Positions 25,025 through 35,578 are shown, numbered from the stretch's first letter. The stretch: 64,000 bases of DNA from Enterobacter cloacae (GCF_013375935.1 NZ_CP056117.1:3348001-3412000); one strand, 5' to 3'. The notes: generated from the sequence alone by a model not told the origin. A program made the numbers and translations.

Positions 25025-27142
25025 TTACTCAAAGCGATAAGAAACTGACAGCCCTACGCCGTAATTACGGCCTGGCGCGGGCTCGTAATAGCGGTCGCGG
25101 CTGGCATTAACGATTTCGGACCCCGCGTACGCTTTATCGAACAGGTTATCGACGCGGCCAAAGATATCCATTCCCCATTTGCCATAGTTAAGCTTATACC
25201 CGGTGTTGAGGCCGACCACGGTATAGGAGGGCGCTTTCGCGGTATTGGCATCGTTCGCCATCACATCGCTCATGTAGCGTGCATCCGCACCGGCATACCA
25301 GCCTTCCTCCGGCTCCCAGCCAAGCGACGCGTATCCCATGTTTCGGGCAATGCCCGGCATCCGGTTGCCGCTACAGTCTGCATTGTTACAGACGTTGGTA
25401 CGGTAGGTCGCGTCAAGGTAGGTCCACGCCATCTTTAGCTTCCAGTTCTCTGCAAACTGCTGGTCGAGCGCGATCTCCACGCCCTGACGGCGCGTTTTAC
25501 CGGCGTTTTTATAGCTGGTACGGCCATCATTGTTGGTGTCCACCACAATCTCGTTATCGGTATCCGTGCGGAACAGCGCCGCCGTCAGAAGACCGTTGCC
25601 GATGCGGGTTTTACTGCCAATCTCGTACGTATTGTTGGTTGACGGTTGCAGGTTAATGTTGAGCCCGCCTTTGCCGTCAGGGCGGTAGGAAAGTTCATTG
25701 ATCGTCGGGGTCTCGAACCCGCGTCCCGCCGCAGCGTACAGATTCCATGCATCGGTCACGGCGTATTTCACCGCACCCGCCGGAAGCCACTTATGGTAGC
25801 TGGCGTCGCCGCTGTCATCGCCATTCTGCGGGGTAATGTAGCGATCGTTAGAATCGAACCAGACGGAGCTGTAACGCACGCCTGCCTCCACGGACAGCTT
25901 TTGCGTAAGCTGCCACTGGGTTTGCAGGTAAGGATCGAAGTTCCACATCAGGTTACGCTCGTCACGGCGTTTGTTGCCCTTGACGCCGTAGTCCGGAGCG
26001 CCGTTGTTCATTACAAAGTTTTCATACCCGCGGCGATTTTCACTCATGTTTTCGTAGTTCAGGCCGGTGGTGAACGTCACCGGCACCAGCAGCTCGCCGC
26101 GGTGGGTCCAGCGCGTATCGATGCCCTGATAGTGGCGCTGCATGTCAATGACGCCCCCAGAGTGGGCCGGATTGTCACGCTGAGTGGACGCCGGAATAGA
26201 CTGGTACTGGGTCATTTCACGCTCGCCGGCGTACATCATCACGCTAAGGTCGTCCTGCGCACTCAGCTGACGGTCGTAGCGGATACCGGCCTGGGTCTGC
26301 TTAATGGTTTTACGCGTGTTGTACTGATCCCCGCGCGGGGACTGGCGCGGGTTGTTCTGCCACTCCTGATAGCTCAGCCCGCCCGGATCGTTGGCTTTCA
26401 TGTCCACGCTGTTAAAAATCAGCGTCAGTTTGCTGGCATCATCAATGCGCACGCCTAACTTCGCGTTGGCGAGGTTTTTTCTCGCGCCGCTGTGGTCGCG
26501 ATAGCCATGGGTGGTGAAGCGGGTGGTGGATACCGCATAGTCAACATCTCCCGCCTGCGTACCGTCGCCGACCGCGCCGGTGGCCTTCATGCCGTAACGC
26601 CAGGTGCCGTAGCTGCCGTAATAGCTGCTGGCTTCGACGACGGGCGGCTGTTGGCCGGTCTGGGTATTGATGTTAATGACGCCGCCGGAGGCATTGCCGT
26701 ACAGGGCGGAGAAGGGACCACGCAGCACGTCGATGCTCTCTACGCTGCTGAGATCGATGTTTGACGTCTGCCCCTGGCCGTCGGGCATGGTCGCCGGAAT
26801 GCCGTCCACGTACATGCGGATCCCGCGTACGCCAAAGGTCGAGCGCGCGCCAAAGCCGCGCACCGACAGCTGCAAATCCTGGGCATAGTTCTGGCGGTTC
26901 TGGATTTGCAGGCCAGGCACGCTGCCGAGAGATTCAGAGAGATTGATGCGCGGGGCGGCATGGCGCATATCCTCGCCCCTTACCACGCTGACCGCGGCTG
27001 GCGTATCCAGCTCGGAGACGGCCTGCGGCGTAGCGCTGACGATCAGGGTTTGTTCTTCTGCGGCCATCGCGCTCAGCGGGCCAAATACGACGGGAACGAA
27101 CAGCAGCGGTAGCGATGCCCTGCGGGCAGAAATGATTTTCAT
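25025..27142 (-). CDS. pqqU: TonB-dependent outer-membrane receptor PqqU (YncD)
   Basis: 705-residue receptor. The signal peptide ends SAMA near residue 27, followed by a TonB box-like EEQTLIVSA. A plug domain (about 45-150, with VRGFGARSTFGVRGIRMYVDG) precedes a 22-strand barrel that ends in the outer-membrane signature SYRFE with terminal aromatic. It matches E. coli YncD, reported as the uptake receptor for the redox cofactor PQQ and as a phage receptor. Divergent from yncE across a Fur-like box, as in E. coli where both respond to iron. Full length, no damage. Confidence 0.92.
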   Translation of the reverse strand: MKIISARRASLPLLFVPVVFGPLSAMAAEEQTLIVSATPQAVSELDTPAAVSVVRGEDMRHAAPRINLSESLGSVPGLQIQNRQNYAQDLQLSVRGFGARSTFGVRGIRMYVDGIPATMPDGQGQTSNIDLSSVESIDVLRGPFSALYGNASGGVININTQTGQQPPVVEASSYYGSYGTWRYGMKATGAVGDGTQAGDVDYAVSTTRFTTHGYRDHSGARKNLANAKLGVRIDDASKLTLIFNSVDMKANDPGGLSYQEWQNNPRQSPRGDQYNTRKTIKQTQAGIRYDRQLSAQDDLSVMMYAGEREMTQYQSIPASTQRDNPAHSGGVIDMQRHYQGIDTRWTHRGELLVPVTFTTGLNYENMSENRRGYENFVMNNGAPDYGVKGNKRRDERNLMWNFDPYLQTQWQLTQKLSVEAGVRYSSVWFDSNDRYITPQNGDDSGDASYHKWLPAGAVKYAVTDAWNLYAAAGRGFETPTINELSYRPDGKGGLNINLQPSTNNTYEIGSKTRIGNGLLTAALFRTDTDNEIVVDTNNDGRTSYKNAGKTRRQGVEIALDQQFAENWKLKMAWTYLDATYRTNVCNNADCSGNRMPGIARNMGYASLGWEPEEGWYAGADARYMSDVMANDANTAKAPSYTVVGLNTGYKLNYGKWGMDIFGRVDNLFDKAYAGSEIVNASRDRYYEPAPGRNYGVGLSVSYRFE

Positions 27143-27289
27143 GAAGTAACCGATTAAGAAAAGATTCGAACCAAATCAACTGGAACCTGTGTATATATGT
27201 TAAATCCTTTGTAAATGTTATGAAAACTATAACCGCACATTTCGTGAATGTAAGGGTCGGAAGGAAAGAAAAACTCCACATTCAACTCA

Positions 27290-27312
27290 TTAATGATTAC
27301 TATTCTCATTAA
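27290..27312. promoter_or_regulatory. Fur-box-like palindrome between pqqU and yncE
   Basis: TTAATGA and TCATTAA, 9 bases apart, flank TTACTATTC. The whole resembles the Fur 19-mer (GATAATGATAATCATTATC). It sits about 75 bases before yncE and 150 before pqqU. Iron repression of both is expected from E. coli. Confidence 0.6.
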
Positions 27313-27388
27313 AATAACGGCAAAGCGATGACTTTGCCCGCCGGAAGCGATGTCAGCGGTAAATCTCCTCATTTAAAAAGGAATTGTT

Positions 27389-28450
27389 ATGTCTTTACGT
27401 CATCTGTGCTCGCCGCGCCTGCGTGGGTCTCTGCTGTTGGGTTCTTTACTGATTGCCGGTACGTTCCAGGCTCATGCTGCTGAAGAGATGCTGCGCAAAG
27501 CGGTAGGCAAGGGCGCGTATGAAATGGCCGTCAGCCAGCAGGAAAACGCGCTGTGGGTTGCGACGACTCAAAGCCGCAAAACCGATAAAGGCGGCGTGGT
27601 ATATCGCCTGGATCCGGTCACGCTGGACGTGACGCAGGCGATTCATAACGATCTCAAGCCGTTTGGCGCAACGATCGATAATGCCACCCAGACGCTGTGG
27701 TTTGGAAACACCGTCAACAGCGCGGTAACGGCCATTGACGCCAAAACGGGCGAGGTGAAAGGGCGCCTGGTGCTGGACGATCGCAAGCGTAGCGACACGG
27801 TGAAGCCCCTCCAGCCGCGCCAGCTGGTGGCCGATGACGCCACCAATACCGTCTACATTACCGGCATCGGAAAAGAGAGCGTGATTTGGGTGGTTGACGG
27901 CGCAACGCTGAAGCTGAAAGACACCATCACGAACACCGGCACGTTCAGCACCGGCCTGGCGCTGGATGCGCAGGCAAAACGCCTGTACACCACCAATGCG
28001 GACGGCGAGCTGGTAACCATTGATACCGCAACCAACAAAATCCTCAGCCGTAAGAAGGTGCAGGACGACGGAAAAGAGCACTTCTACCTGAACCTGAGTC
28101 TGGACACTGCCGGTCAGCGCGCGTTCCTGACGGATTCTAAACAGCCAGAGGTGCTGGTGGTGAGCCTGAAAGACGGCAGCGTAATCGGGAAAGTTTCTGC
28201 GCCGGAATCGCTGGCGGTGCTGTTTAACCCGGCACGCAATGAAGCCTACGTGACGCACCGCGAGGCGGGTAAGGTGAGCGTGATTGACGCCAAAACCTAC
28301 AAAGTGACCAAAACCTACGATACGCCGGTTTACCCGAACAGCCTGGCGCTGTCAGCGGATGGCAAGACGCTGTACGTGACGGTGAAGCAGAAATCTACCC
28401 GTCAGCAGGAAGCGACCCAGCCTGACGACGTCATTCGTATCGCGCTGTAA
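27389..28450 (+). CDS. yncE: Periplasmic seven-bladed beta-propeller YncE
   Basis: 353-residue secreted protein. The signal peptide runs to about residue 29 (LIAGTFQAHAAEEML), then a YVTN-type propeller with repeated strands such as VYRLDPVTL, AIDAKTGEVKG, TIDTATNKILS and VIDAKTYKVTK. E. coli YncE binds DNA in vitro and is iron-regulated; its physiological role is unknown. Its pairing with the PQQ receptor gene suggests a periplasmic partner of that uptake route (inference). AAGGAAT precedes the start. Confidence 0.92.
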   Translation: MSLRHLCSPRLRGSLLLGSLLIAGTFQAHAAEEMLRKAVGKGAYEMAVSQQENALWVATTQSRKTDKGGVVYRLDPVTLDVTQAIHNDLKPFGATIDNATQTLWFGNTVNSAVTAIDAKTGEVKGRLVLDDRKRSDTVKPLQPRQLVADDATNTVYITGIGKESVIWVVDGATLKLKDTITNTGTFSTGLALDAQAKRLYTTNADGELVTIDTATNKILSRKKVQDDGKEHFYLNLSLDTAGQRAFLTDSKQPEVLVVSLKDGSVIGKVSAPESLAVLFNPARNEAYVTHREAGKVSVIDAKTYKVTKTYDTPVYPNSLALSADGKTLYVTVKQKSTRQQEATQPDDVIRIAL

Positions 28451-28493
28451 TGTCGTAGCGTGAGCGGCAGGCTGCCGTCCTACGATACAAAAT

Positions 28494-28526
28494 AAAAAGG
28501 GAAGGCTAAATGCCTTCCCTTTTTTT
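28494..28526. terminator. Bidirectional terminator between yncE and ansP
   Basis: GGGAAGGC / GCCTTCCC hairpin with an A-run before and a T7 run after it, so it can stop transcription from both sides. It lies between convergent genes. Confidence 0.9.
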
Positions 28527-28535
28527 GACGCCGTA

Positions 28536-30032
28536 TTAGCGCGACGTCTCTTCAACCAGCGGAGCGTCCTTTGTTTCATCGTCAGGATGAACCGGCGCGG
28601 TGCTGTGAATTTCATACACGCGTTTACGTACGCCAAACCAGCCGGCAATCAGCAACACCGCCAGCAGCGGAATAGTCGCGATGGTGTAGGTACCGTTCGG
28701 GTAGTCGAACGCCATCAGCACCAGCACGCTCAGCAGGAACAGCAGGGTGAGCCAGGAGGTCACCGGCGCGCCCGGAAGCTTAAAGCTGACGTCAGCCGCC
28801 TTACCTTCTTTGATCGCTTTGCGCAGACGCATCTGGCACACCACGATGAAAGCCCAGGAGGCGATGATGCCCAGCGCCGCTACGTTCAGTACAATCTCAA
28901 ACACCTGAGACGGCACCAGATAGTTCAGGAATACCCCGAAGACGTACACCACCAGCGTGGCCAGAATACCCGCGTAAGGTACCTGCTGCTTGCTCATCTT
29001 CGACATAAACTTCGGTGCCGAGCCGCCCATGGACATGGAGCGCAGAATACGGCCCGTCGAGTACAGGCCAGAGTTCAGGCTGGAGAGCGCGGCGGTCAAT
29101 ACCACGATGTTCATGATGCTGCCCACGTACGGCACGCCCAGCTTAGAGAAGAAGGTGACAAACGGGCTTTGACCCGCCTGATAGGCGTTCCACGGCAGCA
29201 GCAGCACCAGGAGCACTACGGAGCCCACGTAGAACAGGCCGATACGCCAGATCACGCTGTTAATGGCTTTAGGCACCATGGTCTGCGGATCTTTACATTC
29301 ACCCGCCGCCGTACCCACCAGTTCGATGGAGGCAAAGGCAAACACTACCCCCTGAACCAGCACCAGCGCTGGCAGCAGGCCGTGCGGGAAGAAGCCGCCG
29401 TTATCGGTAATCAGATGGAAGCCCGTCGCATTGCCGTCCAGCGGTTTACCGCTGCCGAGGAAGACGGTACCGACGACCAGGAAGATGACAATGGCCAGCA
29501 CTTTTACCAGCGCGAACCAGAACTCCATCTCGGCGAACCATTTCACGCCGATCATGTTCATGGTGCCGACGATCGCCAGCGCGCCAAGGGCAAACACCCA
29601 CTGTGGCACATCGCCAAACGCGCCCCAGTAGTGCATGTACAGCGCGACGGCGGTGATATCAACGATACCGGTCATTGCCCAGTTAACGAAGTACATCCAG
29701 CCGGCGACGTAAGCGGCTTTTTCACCGAGAAATTCACGGGCGTAAGAGACAAAGCTGCCGCTGGAGGGACGATGGAGAACCAGCTCGCCCAGGGCACGAA
29801 GGATGAAGAAAGAGAAGATCCCGCACACCAGATAGACCAGGGCGAGGGCGGGGCCTGCCATCTGCAGACGCGCGCCTGCACCTAAAAACAGACCAGTACC
29901 GATAGCGCCGCCGATGGCGATCATCTGCACCTGACGGTTGCCCATCGCCTTGTGATAGCCCTCTTCGTGAGAGTTCAACCAGCGACGTTTCGCAGCATGA
30001 TGATCGGCTGCGCTTTTATTGCTTGTTTTCAT
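28536..30032 (-). CDS. ansP: L-asparagine permease
   Basis: 498-residue amino acid-polyamine-cation transporter with 12 membrane segments. The first carries the family motif GGAIGTGLFLGAG near residue 43. Proton-coupled uptake of L-asparagine across the inner membrane, by close similarity to E. coli AnsP (499 residues) and identical place after yncE. The start MKTSNKSAADHHAAKRRWLNS at 30032 is preceded by AGGT; the upstream 29 codons lack homology. Confidence 0.9.
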   Translation of the reverse strand: MKTSNKSAADHHAAKRRWLNSHEEGYHKAMGNRQVQMIAIGGAIGTGLFLGAGARLQMAGPALALVYLVCGIFSFFILRALGELVLHRPSSGSFVSYAREFLGEKAAYVAGWMYFVNWAMTGIVDITAVALYMHYWGAFGDVPQWVFALGALAIVGTMNMIGVKWFAEMEFWFALVKVLAIVIFLVVGTVFLGSGKPLDGNATGFHLITDNGGFFPHGLLPALVLVQGVVFAFASIELVGTAAGECKDPQTMVPKAINSVIWRIGLFYVGSVVLLVLLLPWNAYQAGQSPFVTFFSKLGVPYVGSIMNIVVLTAALSSLNSGLYSTGRILRSMSMGGSAPKFMSKMSKQQVPYAGILATLVVYVFGVFLNYLVPSQVFEIVLNVAALGIIASWAFIVVCQMRLRKAIKEGKAADVSFKLPGAPVTSWLTLLFLLSVLVLMAFDYPNGTYTIATIPLLAVLLIAGWFGVRKRVYEIHSTAPVHPDDETKDAPLVEETSR

Positions 30033-30529
30033 TGAGTTACCTGTTTGCCTGTCTGAACCATTAACGTGATAGTCCTGCCTGCCAGCAGCCCGAACAAACG
30101 ATTGCTTCTGCGCAGACACATGCTGCCTTTCCAGTCATTCTGTGTATGGATAAGGCAAAACATGGCGAGGCATCCTACCCGCAATTGATAAGCGACGCAA
30201 AATATAACCGTGCCGAAAGTGATGCGCGTCGAAGGAAATCGTGTGGTCAGAGCAGACGGGGATCGCAATGCGCTGAATCGTGGCGTTTTTTTAGGCAAAA
30301 AGGCCGCCAAATGCCAGTTTATACATCAGGTTTACTTGATAATTACCGCCAGGTAGAGATTATGAATGCCGCAGGGCTGCAATCAGTAAGGCAAGCGCGG
30401 TAGTGTGCTGGCGGCGTAGCTGGAGAAGGTTACCGACGAGCAGTATCCGCATGCGTAGGCTGGCGTTTCGTAAACAAATTTTTAACGCTATGATTCGATC
30501 CGTTTACTTCAGCATTTGCAGGTGGAACG
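30033..30529. other. 497-base non-coding gap upstream of ansP
   Basis: Holds the ansP promoter side (minus strand) and the leader of the P-loop gene. Short frames here (for example 30146-30403) overlap each other and show no known domain. I see no RNA gene or repeat I can name. Confidence 0.5.
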
Positions 30530-31069
30530 GTGAAAATCAATATCATAGGCACCAGCGGAAGTGGGAAAAGTACGCTTGGCAGGCGAATCGCTGAGGCGCT
30601 GGCCATCCCTTACATTGAGATGGACAGGCTTTACTGGCGAGCGAACTGGCAGGGAACCCCGGATGATGAGTTTCTCGCAGCGCTGGAAAAGGCGCTCGCC
30701 GCCTCGCCTGACTGGGTCCTGGACGGGAATTACAACCGCACGCGCGACGTAAAGTGGTGCGACGTTGATCTGGTGGTGTGGATAGATCGTGGGTTTAGCC
30801 GCACGCTCTGGCAGGCGGTGACGCGCGCCTTCAGACGCGCCTGGCACAAACAGGAGCTCTGGCCCGGCACGGGGAACCGTGAAAGCTTTCGTCGATCGTT
30901 CTTTAGTAAGGACTCGATTATCATCTGGACGATCAAAACCTGGCGCAGCAACCGCAAACGCTATGAAGCGGATATGCAAAACCCGCAGTACGCGCACATT
31001 CGCTTTCTCCGCATTACCCGACGGCAGGAAGCGGAAGCACTCATTACTTCGCTCCTGTCAGGCCGATGA
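30530..31069 (+). CDS. P-loop nucleoside/adenylate kinase-like ATPase
   Basis: 179-residue protein that opens with a Walker A loop, MKINIIGTSGSGKSTLGRRIAEAL. Next come a DRLYW segment near 32 typical of the topology-modulation/FlaR-like group of small kinases, a Walker B-like LVVWID near 80 and a basic C-terminal lid. It is probably a kinase of an unknown small substrate. Start is GTG at 30530, with AGGTGG at good spacing. It stands alone between ansP and the cysteine-salvage operon. Confidence 0.8.
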   Translation: MKINIIGTSGSGKSTLGRRIAEALAIPYIEMDRLYWRANWQGTPDDEFLAALEKALAASPDWVLDGNYNRTRDVKWCDVDLVVWIDRGFSRTLWQAVTRAFRRAWHKQELWPGTGNRESFRRSFFSKDSIIIWTIKTWRSNRKRYEADMQNPQYAHIRFLRITRRQEAEALITSLLSGR

Positions 31070-31178
31070 CGGATCCGCTATTCCCGTTTTCCGGCAATTC
31101 AAATGTAAATTAATTGTTTCTCAGAGGTGAAATCCGCCTTTAATAATGACGACATGTTAAGTCAAACGAGAACGCAAC

Positions 31179-32180
31179 ATGTCATGGCGAATCAGCATTC
31201 TGGATAAAAGCCCCGTCGCAGAACACGAAACCGCCGCCGATGCGCTGGCGCGTACCTTAACGCTGGCGCAGCTGGCGGAGACTCTGGGCTACCACCGCTT
31301 CTGGATTGCCGAACACCACAATACCCCGGCGCTTGCCAGCCCCTCGCCGGAGCTGCTGATTGCCTGGATCCTCGGGCAAACAAAGCGTATTCGCGTGGGC
31401 TCAGGCGGCGTCATGCTGCAACATTACAGCCCCTATAAAGTCGCCGAAAATTTTAACGTACTGGCCGCCCTTGCGCCGGGCCGGGTTGATCTGGGGGTTG
31501 GTAAAGCGCCCGGCGGTCTGCCGCTCTCAACCCGCGCCTTGCAGCACGGCCTTAATCCGCAGGAGAAAGGCAGCTTCGCGGAACAACTGACGCAGCTCGA
31601 ACGGTGGATCCGCCCTGAAAATCAGGCAGCGGAGGAGACGGTTCGCGCCACGCCTCTGCCTCCGGTGCCTGCGCAAGGCTTTCTGCTGGGCGCCAGCACC
31701 GAAAGCGCGCTGCTGGCGGCCTCGCTCGACTGGCATTTTGTCTTTGCCGCCCACCTGAACGGTGATCCGGAACTGCTGCGCGAGGTCGTCACGGCCTGGC
31801 GTCAACACAGCGTCCGGGAGGTGATGGTGGCCGTGCAGGTCATTGTTGCCCCAACCCAGTCAGAGGCCGACGCTTTGGCGCAGAAGGTTGAAGTATGGGG
31901 CGTGGAGCTGGCAAACGGGCAACGCGTCACCGTGGCCAGCGAAGAACAGGCCTACGCCTTTGCGCGGCAGGCGGGCAGCGAACCGGTGCGCATCGCGCGT
32001 CGGGCGCAGTCTCTGCTGGCCGGAACGGCGGCGTCGGTGCTTGAACGGCTCAACGCGCTGCACCAGCAGTGGGGGATTGACGAATTTATCATCGACACGC
32101 CGGTAGCTGATGGCGCAACGCGCGTGCAGTCCCTGCGGCTGCTGGCCGAGGCGCGTCTTAACAGGGAGGTTACCGTATGA
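31179..32180 (+). CDS. Luciferase-like FMN-dependent monooxygenase, MsnO8/YtmO type
   Basis: 333-residue LLM-class flavin monooxygenase, single TIM-barrel domain. It opens SILDKSPVAEHETAADAL and has FWIAEHHN near residue 44 and VGSGGVMLQHYSPYKVAENF, typical of the group that includes Bacillus YtmO (CmoO). First gene of an eight-gene operon whose members match a route for S-substituted cysteines. It probably uses reduced FMN and O2 to cleave a C-S bond of an N-acetylated substrate (inference). Its stop overlaps the next start (ATGA). Confidence 0.83.
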   Translation: MSWRISILDKSPVAEHETAADALARTLTLAQLAETLGYHRFWIAEHHNTPALASPSPELLIAWILGQTKRIRVGSGGVMLQHYSPYKVAENFNVLAALAPGRVDLGVGKAPGGLPLSTRALQHGLNPQEKGSFAEQLTQLERWIRPENQAAEETVRATPLPPVPAQGFLLGASTESALLAASLDWHFVFAAHLNGDPELLREVVTAWRQHSVREVMVAVQVIVAPTQSEADALAQKVEVWGVELANGQRVTVASEEQAYAFARQAGSEPVRIARRAQSLLAGTAASVLERLNALHQQWGIDEFIIDTPVADGATRVQSLRLLAEARLNREVTV

Positions 32181-33298
32181 GCTTTTGCGAACAGCTGATT
32201 GCCTGGCGCCGTGAGCTGCACCAGAACCCTGAACTGTCCGGTCAGGAGGTCGAAACAACGGCTCGTCTGCGCGAGTGGCTGACGGCGGCCGGGATTGCCC
32301 CGCTGGATTACGATCTTCAGACCGGGCTGGTTGCGGAGATCGGCACGGGCAATGCACTGGTTGCGCTGCGCGCCGATATCGACGCGTTACCCATCGATGA
32401 GCGCAGCGGGGTGCCGTTTACCTCCAGACGTGCGGGAGTGATGCACGCCTGCGGTCACGACGTTCACACCAGCGTGATCCTCGGCGCCGCGTTAAAGCTG
32501 AAGGAGCGGGAAGACTCGCTCAACGGACGCGTGCGGATCCTGTTCCAGCCTGCGGAAGAAAATTTCGGCGGAGCGAAAAGCATGGTGCGTGCCGGGGCAT
32601 TACGCGACGTGCGCGCAATTTTCGGGATGCATAACGAGCCTTCATTGCCGGTTGGTGAATTTGCCACGCGCGGCGGTCCGTTTTATGCCAACGTCGATCG
32701 CTTCGTTATTCATATTACCGGTAAAGGCGCGCACGCCGCACGCCCCCATGAAGGCAACGACGCCATCGTGCTGGCAAGCCAGCTGGTGACCGCGCTGCAA
32801 AGCGTGGCCAGCCGTAACGTCAACACGCTGGATTCGGTCGTACTAAGCGTGACGCGCATCGCCGGGGGGAATACCTGGAACGTGCTGCCGGAAAGCGTTG
32901 AGCTCGAGGGCACGTTGCGCACGCACCGCACGGAAGTGCAGCAGAACGTGAAGGCGCGCGTCGGTGAAATCGCCGCCGGATTTGCCAGCGCCTTTAGCGC
33001 GCAGATCAACATCACCTGGTACGCCGGGCCAGCCGCGCTGGTTAATGACGAGCGCTGGGCCGCGTTTGCCGCCTCGGTCGCGCGCGAGGCGGGGTATGAG
33101 ACCCGGCATGCTGAACTGCACATGGGTGGAGAAGATTTTGCGGTCTATCTGCAAAACATTCCCGGCGCGTTTGTCAGCATTGGCAGCAACAGCCCGTTTG
33201 GTTTACATCATCCGGCATTTAACCCGGACGAAGCACTAATCGAACCCGCTGCCCGCTATTTTGCACAGCTCGCGGAAAAAGCTCTGCAACACGTTTAA
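32177..33298 (+). CDS. M20 metallopeptidase / N-acyl amino acid deacylase
   Basis: 373-residue M20D amidohydrolase of the HipO/YxeP/YtnL type. Zinc-site motifs: [11 protein letters not shown] near residue 92, PAEENFGGA near 126 and [10 protein letters not shown] near 150; the dimerisation domain is in the middle and [11 protein letters not shown] near 317. In the Bacillus S-(2-succino)cysteine and S-alkylcysteine pathways this enzyme removes the N-acetyl group at the end. Translationally coupled to the upstream monooxygenase. Confidence 0.87.
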   Translation: MSFCEQLIAWRRELHQNPELSGQEVETTARLREWLTAAGIAPLDYDLQTGLVAEIGTGNALVALRADIDALPIDERSGVPFTSRRAGVMHACGHDVHTSVILGAALKLKEREDSLNGRVRILFQPAEENFGGAKSMVRAGALRDVRAIFGMHNEPSLPVGEFATRGGPFYANVDRFVIHITGKGAHAARPHEGNDAIVLASQLVTALQSVASRNVNTLDSVVLSVTRIAGGNTWNVLPESVELEGTLRTHRTEVQQNVKARVGEIAAGFASAFSAQINITWYAGPAALVNDERWAAFAASVAREAGYETRHAELHMGGEDFAVYLQNIPGAFVSIGSNSPFGLHHPAFNPDEALIEPAARYFAQLAEKALQHV

Positions 33299-33314
33299 TT
33301 TATTTGAGGTGAAT

Positions 33315-34631
33315 ATGTCTGCAAATCGTCAATTGCGGCTGGGTACCATTTTGCATGGTGCATCCGGAAATATGTCCGCCTGGCGTCATCCGGCGGCGGT
33401 CGCGGATGCCAGCATTAATTTTGATTTCGTTAAAGAAACGGCATTAAAAGCGGAAGAGGGCAAGCTCGACTTTATTTTTGTGGCCGACGGTCTTTATATT
33501 AACGAGAAATCCATTCCGCATTTTTTAAACCGCTTTGAGCCGCTGACGGTTTTGTCCGCGCTGGCAAGCGTTACCTCGCGCCTGGGGCTGGTCGGCACGT
33601 TGTCCACCTCCTACAGCGAGCCTTTCACCGTGGCGCGCCAGTTTGCCAGCCTCGATCACCTGAGCAACGGCCGCGCGGGCTGGAACGTTGTGACCTCACC
33701 GCTGGAAGGTTCAGCGAAAAACTTCTCCCGCGACAAACATCCTGAGCATGCGCTGCGCTACCGCATTGCCGATGAGTATCTCGACGTGGTCAAAGGGTTA
33801 TGGGATTCCTGGGAAGGGGATGCCTTTATCCGCAATAAGGAGAGCGGACAGTTTTTCGACGCGTCAAAATTGCATACCCTGGATCACCACGGTGATTTCT
33901 TCCGGGTTTCCGGCCCGCTGAACATTGGCCGCACGCCGCAGGGGCGTCCGATTGTCTTTCAGGCCGGCGCGTCGGATGACGGTAAAAAGCTGGCGGCGAA
34001 ACACGCCGACGCCATCTTTACCCACCATGAAACGCTGGAAGACGCCCGGGCCTTTTACCGCGACGTCAAACAGCAACTGGAAAGTCACGGTCGCCGCGCA
34101 GGGGATTTACATATATTCCAGGGCGTCAGCGTGATTGTCGGAAACGACGCCGATGACGTTGAAAACCAGTATCAAACCTCGGCGGCACTGGTCTCCGTTC
34201 ATGATGCGCTGAACTATCTCGGACGTTATTTCGAGCATCACGACTTCAGCCAGTATCCCCTCGATGCGCCGTTCCCGGATATTGGCGATTTAGGCAATAA
34301 CAGCTTCCGCAGCACCACCGATGAAATCAAGCGTAACGCCCGTGAGCGCAACTTAACTCTGCGTCAGGTTGCGCTGGAAGCCGCATCGCCGCGCCCGCGT
34401 TTTTCCGGCACGCCGGAGCAGGTGGCGGATGGATTACAGGCCTGGTTCGAGGAGAAGGCGGCTGACGGCTTCATTATTCAGGGCGGCACGCCGGACACCT
34501 TTCTGCGCTTTGTCGACCAGGTGGTGCCCGTTTTACAGGCGCGCGGCCTTTTCCGCAGCGAGTATCCCGGCACCACGCTGCGCGAAAGTCTGGGCTTAGA
34601 CGAACCCAAAAATCAGTTCACACAACAATAA
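33315..34631 (+). CDS. FMN-dependent monooxygenase, NtaA/SnaA/DszA type (YxeK/YtnJ-like)
   Basis: 438-residue LLM-class monooxygenase. It has [20 protein letters not shown] at the N-terminus, [33 protein letters not shown] near 95-130 and the [19 protein letters not shown]-terminal motif. This family includes nitrilotriacetate, pristinamycin and dibenzothiophene-sulfone monooxygenases. It also includes YxeK (ScmK), which oxidises N-acetyl-S-(2-succino)cysteine. The start at 33315 follows GAGGTG. It needs reduced FMN from a separate reductase; none is in the operon. Confidence 0.87.
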   Translation: MSANRQLRLGTILHGASGNMSAWRHPAAVADASINFDFVKETALKAEEGKLDFIFVADGLYINEKSIPHFLNRFEPLTVLSALASVTSRLGLVGTLSTSYSEPFTVARQFASLDHLSNGRAGWNVVTSPLEGSAKNFSRDKHPEHALRYRIADEYLDVVKGLWDSWEGDAFIRNKESGQFFDASKLHTLDHHGDFFRVSGPLNIGRTPQGRPIVFQAGASDDGKKLAAKHADAIFTHHETLEDARAFYRDVKQQLESHGRRAGDLHIFQGVSVIVGNDADDVENQYQTSAALVSVHDALNYLGRYFEHHDFSQYPLDAPFPDIGDLGNNSFRSTTDEIKRNARERNLTLRQVALEAASPRPRFSGTPEQVADGLQAWFEEKAADGFIIQGGTPDTFLRFVDQVVPVLQARGLFRSEYPGTTLRESLGLDEPKNQFTQQ

Positions 34632-34645
34632 AAGAGAAAAACGCT

Positions 34646-35578
34646 ATGCAGAAATCATCGCTTATTCTGGCGCTTGCGCTGGCCTTTACCCCTGCCGTCT
34701 GGGCAGAGAACGTCAATATTAACGGCACCGGCGTGAGCATTGAGGTGAATAAAACGCCGATCCATACCGCTAAAAACAGCGATGCGATCGCGCAGTTGCC
34801 GAAAGACTACCGCTTTGCCGTGCCGGGGAAATTTACCGTGGCGGTGGCGGGACTGAATCAGCCGCCGCTGACGGTCTTTTCCGAAGACAACAAAACTCTG
34901 CTTGGGAGTGAGGTCGATATTGCGCGACTGGTGGCGGACAGCCTCGGGCTCGAGCTCAACGTCGTGCCCACCTCCTGGGAGGACTGGCCGCTGGGGGTTG
35001 CATCCGGGAAATACGACGCGGCGATCAGCAATATCACCGTCACCAAAGCGCGCAAGGAGAAGTTCGACTTCGCCACCTACCGCAAGGATTCCCTTGGCTT
35101 TTACGTGAAATCCACCAGCCCGATCGCGTCGCTGCAGAAGGCGGAAGATATCGCCGGGCTGCGCATCATCGTCGGCTCCGGCACCAACCAGGAGGCGATC
35201 CTGCTGGCGTGGAACGAAGCGAACCTGAAAAAAGGGCTTAAGCCGTTTATCCCGGTCTACACCAAAGACGATGCGGCGCAAACCCTCGCGCTACAGTCAG
35301 GCCGCGCTGACGCCTATTTTGGCCCGAACGTGATCGGCGCCTGGAAAGCGGCGCTGAACGGTAAAACCAGGCTGGTCGGCAGCGTCGACGGCGGCTGGCC
35401 GAAGGCGGCACATATCGCGGTGACGCTGAAAAAAGGGAGCGGCCTGGTCGAACCGGTTCAAACGGCGCTTAACGGCGTAATTAAGAACGGAGATTACGAC
35501 AACGTGCTGAACCGCTGGGGGGAAGGCGTTGAGCGTATACCCCATTCCGAAGTTAACCCGGCTGGTCTGGGTGATTAA
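34646..35578 (+). CDS. Periplasmic polar-amino-acid-type binding protein, first copy
   Basis: 310-residue SBP_bac_3 protein with signal peptide MQKSSLILALALAFTPAVWA. The core segments VDIARLVADSLGLELNVVPTSWEDWPLGVASGKYDAAISN and the RKEKFDFATYR and VGSGTNQEAILL motifs are shared with the second copy at 37800; the two are over half identical by eye over this stretch. It probably delivers a cysteine derivative to the permease/ATPase genes downstream. Confidence 0.88.
   Translation: MQKSSLILALALAFTPAVWAENVNINGTGVSIEVNKTPIHTAKNSDAIAQLPKDYRFAVPGKFTVAVAGLNQPPLTVFSEDNKTLLGSEVDIARLVADSLGLELNVVPTSWEDWPLGVASGKYDAAISNITVTKARKEKFDFATYRKDSLGFYVKSTSPIASLQKAEDIAGLRIIVGSGTNQEAILLAWNEANLKKGLKPFIPVYTKDDAAQTLALQSGRADAYFGPNVIGAWKAALNGKTRLVGSVDGGWPKAAHIAVTLKKGSGLVEPVQTALNGVIKNGDYDNVLNRWGEGVERIPHSEVNPAGLGD

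Noticed and set aside
28587-29885. 432-codon frame antisense to ansP
   Set aside because: His/Gln/Arg-rich translation typical of an antisense shadow; AnsP is clear on the other strand.
30146-30403. 85-codon frame upstream of the P-loop gene
   Set aside because: No ribosome site, domain or hydrophobic pattern; it lies in the ansP upstream region.
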